From assembly GCA_045636205.1 (NCBI GenBank), contig JAZTXE010000013.1, forward strand, positions 1-25,598: 25,598 nt of DNA, written 5' to 3'. Of this stretch, positions 22,744-25,598 are shown one piece after another (positions within the stretch are counted from its first letter, which is position 1; the number at the start of each line of letters is the position of its first letter). The stretch is from JAZRUF01 sp045636205 (GTDB taxonomy: Bacteria; Bacillota; Clostridia; Oscillospirales; JAAYXM01). Under the pieces are notes generated by a model. The model saw only the letters and a list, made by a program, of their open reading frames with translations. It had not been told where the DNA came from and did not search any database. The position numbers and the translations under genes are program-made.

Positions 22744-23023
22744 TTGATTTCACCTCCTTGTTTTTGATTTCGGATATAGTTTGTGATGCAGGGTGAGAAA
22801 ATATAATGTGCAATTTTTAGCACAAGTGTGCAGTTGCACGATAAATTTTTGCTGAAAACACATACAAAAATTTATCTTTTCGTTAAACATAAAATGCGCG
22901 GTAATAAGATATAATTATTATTGCAATTTAAGTTTGGAAAAGTAGCTCATATATATTGCATTTTTTGTCAAATCAATATATACTTAGAGTATATAAGGGA
23001 TACATAATTTTTATTATAAGTGG
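22744..23023. other. AT-rich divergent intergenic region between the SASP and VanW genes
   Basis: This stretch has no coding frame. It contains the SASP ribosome site and candidate sigma-G promoter, a cluster of TGCA/GCAC palindromes at 22807-22839, and an 11-bp inverted repeat ATAAATTTTTG/CAAAAATTTAT at 22841-22875. TATAAT at 22910-22915 on the plus strand could be a -10 for the VanW gene, but no good -35 was seen. Confidence 0.6.
22802..22831 (-). promoter_or_regulatory. Candidate sigma-G promoter of the SASP gene
   Basis: On the minus strand GCACA (22831-22827), 18 bases, CATTATA (22808-22802). The -10 is a perfect match to the sigma-G consensus and the -35 differs by one base. Transcription would start about 50 bases ahead of the ATG. 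Confidence 0.6.
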
Positions 23024-24901
23024 ATGGTGCAGAAGATGAAGCTTTGGTCGAGACCGCGCGGCAACGGCGGGCATGAAAAAAAGAAGGATGAATCGAAGGC
23101 GGGCATGAATAAAAAGCTTGTAATATCTGTTTCGGCAGCAGCTGTGGTTATTATTGCAGTTATTATCGCGCTTTCCGTATATGCGTTTTCATATGATAAG
23201 GCATTTGCGGGTGTAACCGTCGGCGGTCAGCCGGTGTCGGGTATGACGCAAGCGGAAATAGAAGAGCTCATGAAAGCGCGCGGAACCGAAGAGTACGGCG
23301 CGGTCGAGTTTGATATAAAGGTCGACGATAATCTGACGCACGTAACAGCAACCGACCTCAAGGCAGAGCGAAATGCAGCCGCGGCGGCGCAGGCGGCAAT
23401 GAACGTAGGGCGTGAGGGCTCTATACCTGCGAGAATGTGGACGGTTTTTGCAAGTCTTTTAGCCAAAAGAGATGTTCCCCTCTCCGCGATGCTTGATGAA
23501 GATGCGATAAATGCGGTTATTGCCAAGGTCGAAGCGCAAAACAATGTTGCGCCGGTGGACGCTACGTATAAAATTGACGGCGCGAAGATGACAATAACCC
23601 CGCCGGTTGACGGCTTGGCGGTTGACGATAAGGCACTGCGAGAGCAGATACTTGAAAGATTCGACACCGAGAAGTATGACGACATTGTAATGTCAACCCA
23701 GGTTGCCCAGGCGAAAAGGCTCGATATGGACGCGGTATACGCCGAGGTTCACAAAGAGGTTGCCGACGCAACCATGACCGCTGAGGGTGAGAACCACAAG
23801 ATAGTCCCGCATGTTGTGGGCGTTGACTTTGACCTTGCAGCGGCAAAAGCAAAGCTTGAGGCAAATCCTGATGCGAAATTTGAGGTTGACCTTAAGATTA
23901 CAAATCCGAAGGTCACCACGATAATGCTTGAGTCAAAGCTCTTTAAGGATGTACTCAGCGAATCTACGTCGTACTTTAGCCCCAAGAAGGTTGCGCGTAC
24001 ACACAACGTAAGTTTAGCTGCGAATCTAATTAACGGTAAGGTGTTAAACCCGGGCGAGACCTTCTCGTACAATGAGACGGTAGGTCCGAGAACCAGAGCG
24101 CGCGGATTTAAAGAAGCTGCAATATTCTCCAAGGGTGAGATTGTTGACGGCTTGGGCGGCGGAATTTGTCAGGTATCCTCCACGCTGTACATGGCGGCGA
24201 TGAAGGCGGATATGAAGACAGTAAGCCGAAAAAACCATTCCTTCTATGTCGATTATGCGCCTAAGGGTCAGGATGCGACGGTTGTTTACGGTTCGATAGA
24301 CTATAAGTTCCAGAACACCAGCGAATACCCGATAAAGGTGGTCGCGTTCCAGAAGAATAACTATATCACGGTAAGAATAATGGGCACGCGCACCGCGAAA
24401 AAGACGGTTAAGATAACCTCCAAGGTGCTTTCAACAACACCGTTTACCGAAAAAATCATCAATGACAATACCCTCAAGCCGGGCGAGCGAGTTATTGAGC
24501 AAAAAGGTCAAGAGGGCATCACAATGGATGTCTACCGCAGCGTATATGACGCAAACGGCAAGCTCATAACCAGTTATAAGGAAAACCGCACCAAGTATGT
24601 CCCGCTTACGCAGATTGTACGTGTAGGTCCTGCGGCATCAGGCGCTGTTGCGCCTGCACCGTCTGTACCTGCGCAGACCACTACACCCGCACCCGAGGTA
24701 AGTCAGCCTGCACCCGAACAGACTCCGGCTGTAGCACCGGATGCACCTGCGGTCGAGCCGACACCCGAAGCCCCGCCCGCATCTGAGCCAGCGGATAATG
24801 ATTCTCCCGCAGAGCCTGCTCCCGAGCAGAGCGCGGATGAGACGCAGAATGATGCACCCGCCGAGGCGGAAGATAATGCCTCAGAAGAAACAGCAGAGTA
24901 G
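23024..24901 (+). CDS. VanW-family protein with G5-like domain and Pro/Ala-rich tail
   Basis: A 625-residue membrane-anchored extracellular protein. The first 31 residues are basic and cytoplasmic; a single hydrophobic segment runs from about 32 to 53. The region to 310 holds two repeats typical of the PG_binding_4 domain. A VanW domain follows at about 316-452, with LNPGETFSYNETVGPRT and GGGICQVSSTLYMAA as hallmarks, then a G5-like domain (455-535). The last 85 residues are low-complexity, rich in Pro, Ala and Glu. Such proteins are thought to act at the cell wall. The start is uncertain: ATGs at 23024, 23036 and 23105 all have weak ribosome sites. A terminator follows. Confidence 0.9.
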   Translation: MVQKMKLWSRPRGNGGHEKKKDESKAGMNKKLVISVSAAAVVIIAVIIALSVYAFSYDKAFAGVTVGGQPVSGMTQAEIEELMKARGTEEYGAVEFDIKVDDNLTHVTATDLKAERNAAAAAQAAMNVGREGSIPARMWTVFASLLAKRDVPLSAMLDEDAINAVIAKVEAQNNVAPVDATYKIDGAKMTITPPVDGLAVDDKALREQILERFDTEKYDDIVMSTQVAQAKRLDMDAVYAEVHKEVADATMTAEGENHKIVPHVVGVDFDLAAAKAKLEANPDAKFEVDLKITNPKVTTIMLESKLFKDVLSESTSYFSPKKVARTHNVSLAANLINGKVLNPGETFSYNETVGPRTRARGFKEAAIFSKGEIVDGLGGGICQVSSTLYMAAMKADMKTVSRKNHSFYVDYAPKGQDATVVYGSIDYKFQNTSEYPIKVVAFQKNNYITVRIMGTRTAKKTVKITSKVLSTTPFTEKIINDNTLKPGERVIEQKGQEGITMDVYRSVYDANGKLITSYKENRTKYVPLTQIVRVGPAASGAVAPAPSVPAQTTTPAPEVSQPAPEQTPAVAPDAPAVEPTPEAPPASEPADNDSPAEPAPEQSADETQNDAPAEAEDNASEETAE

Positions 24902-24907
24902 AATAAA

Positions 24908-24946
24908 GCTCTCAGGCGATATATAAAATCGCTTGAGAGCCTTTTT
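24908..24946 (+). terminator. Intrinsic terminator of the VanW gene
   Basis: A 13-position stem with one mismatch (24908-24920 with 24928-24940), followed by CTTTTT. It begins seven bases after the gene's stop. Confidence 0.92.
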
Positions 24947-24971
24947 GTTTGGCGGAGAAGAAGTTTTCAAT

Positions 24972-25010
24972 TATATAAAAATTACCCCTGCGAAAAATCG
25001 CAGGGGGTAA
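24972..25010 (-). terminator. Intrinsic terminator of the right-edge lipoprotein gene
   Basis: TTACCCC-TGCGA (24982-24993) pairs with TCGCAGGGGGTAA (24998-25010) with one bulged G. The minus strand continues TTTTTATAT. It serves the broken gene at 25079-25579. Confidence 0.8.
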
Positions 25011-25078
25011 GGCAAACGAATGCAGGTTGGGTTTAAGTTAGCGGTATTTGTCCCTGTGCCGGAAATATGCATGATGTT

Positions 25079-25579
25079 CTATCCGCCATTGGTCGTTTCT
25101 GATGGCAAAAGCTCTGAAAGGTTCTCGATGTCTCCGTGTTGCTTAATAAAGTCTTCCCTTGTCATTTTGTCAAACCGCAGAGTCGGGAGCTCGCCGCCGA
25201 AGAAGTTTATGAGATCGTCTTTTATATACACGCTAAAATCGTTTTTGTAATGGTACGCATGTCCCGTAAAGCTCTCATGGTAAAAAAGATCATCAATGTT
25301 TTCACCTTCTAAAAAATATGTTCTTCCATCAATCAGGTTAAATGCCGAATAGAAACAACTGAGCTCGCCTTCCTTTTCTATGTACCCTTTCAAAAATCCG
25401 TAATAACCTTCATTGTCATCAGGTAGAAAGAAGAAGCCGAAAGGTTCTTTGCAAACTCAAACGAACTGAGAGTCTCCTTCGTTCTCTCCGGGGAGATATT
25501 TGGGAGTTCCACGGTTGCATCCGCAAGTAAGGGATAATAAAAAACATATTAAAGTTAAAATGAGAAGCTTCTTTTTCAC
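25079..25579 (-). pseudogene. Putative lipoprotein gene with two compensating frame changes
   Basis: A GTG at 25579 with an AAGG site opens a frame that starts as a lipoprotein signal (MKKKLLILTLICFLLSLTCGC). This frame meets an in-frame TGA about 43 codons in, near 25452. Past it, the same frame stays open to the TAG at 25079 (113 codons, starting EPFGFFFLPDDNEGYYG). Between the two, the +1 frame is protein-like (VELPNISPERTKETLSSFEF). The simplest reading is one extra base near the lipobox and one missing base near AAAGAACC, about 80 bases apart. It is either a decayed gene or an assembly error. The function is not recognised. Confidence 0.65.
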
Positions 25580-25598
25580 TTTTTTCGTCCTTTCTTTA

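Overview
The window reads as chromosomal DNA of a spore-forming anaerobic member of the Clostridia, probably a gut-type Oscillospirales/Eubacteriales relative. The support is sporulation genes (spoIIR, spoVT, an alpha/beta-type small acid-soluble spore protein), rubrerythrin, strong AGGAGG ribosome sites, near-consensus sigma-A promoters and mid-range GC. No rRNA, tRNA, CRISPR array, transposase or phage gene was seen. The assignment is inferred from gene content, not from a marker search.

Left part (1-14062). On the minus strand are a cut-off lipoprotein with a C_GCAxxG_C_C protein, then a thiamine-related transport operon (thiamine-binding protein, permease, lipoprotein substrate-binding protein, ATPase). 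That operon sits behind a TPP riboswitch with its own intrinsic terminator. A TrmH/SpoU RNA methyltransferase is divergent from it across back-to-back promoters, followed by a short-chain dehydrogenase. Next, on the minus strand, come an AEC-family permease, a sugar phosphate isomerase-like TIM-barrel protein, a WG-repeat lipoprotein with a DUF896 protein, a sodium:alanine symporter and rubrerythrin. Last is a gluQ - Gx transporter - spoIIR cluster.

Middle part (14063-21725). This is a plus-strand L-rhamnose catabolic operon: rhaD aldolase, a family I inorganic pyrophosphatase, rhaA isomerase, a second class II aldolase, rhaB kinase, an SDR dehydrogenase and a PHP-domain protein. It ends in a 24-bp perfect inverted repeat that includes the last stop codon. 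Isomerase, kinase and RhaD account for rhamnose to DHAP plus L-lactaldehyde. The second aldolase and the SDR look like the two halves of a RhaEW-type enzyme encoded as separate genes. The pyrophosphatase is clearly more AT-rich than its neighbours and has no obvious role in the pathway. No rhamnose transporter or regulator lies in the window.

Right part (21725-25598). spoVT has a candidate sigma-G promoter, and a convergent minus-strand SASP gene has its own candidate sigma-G promoter. A VanW/G5 membrane-anchored protein follows, and a minus-strand lipoprotein gene at the edge is broken by two compensating reading-frame changes.

No wholly new defence or mobile system was found. The points most worth following are the pyrophosphatase insertion, the split RhaEW-like pair beside RhaD, the PHP protein, the terminator hairpin that covers the spoIIR ribosome site, and several intergenic hairpins.
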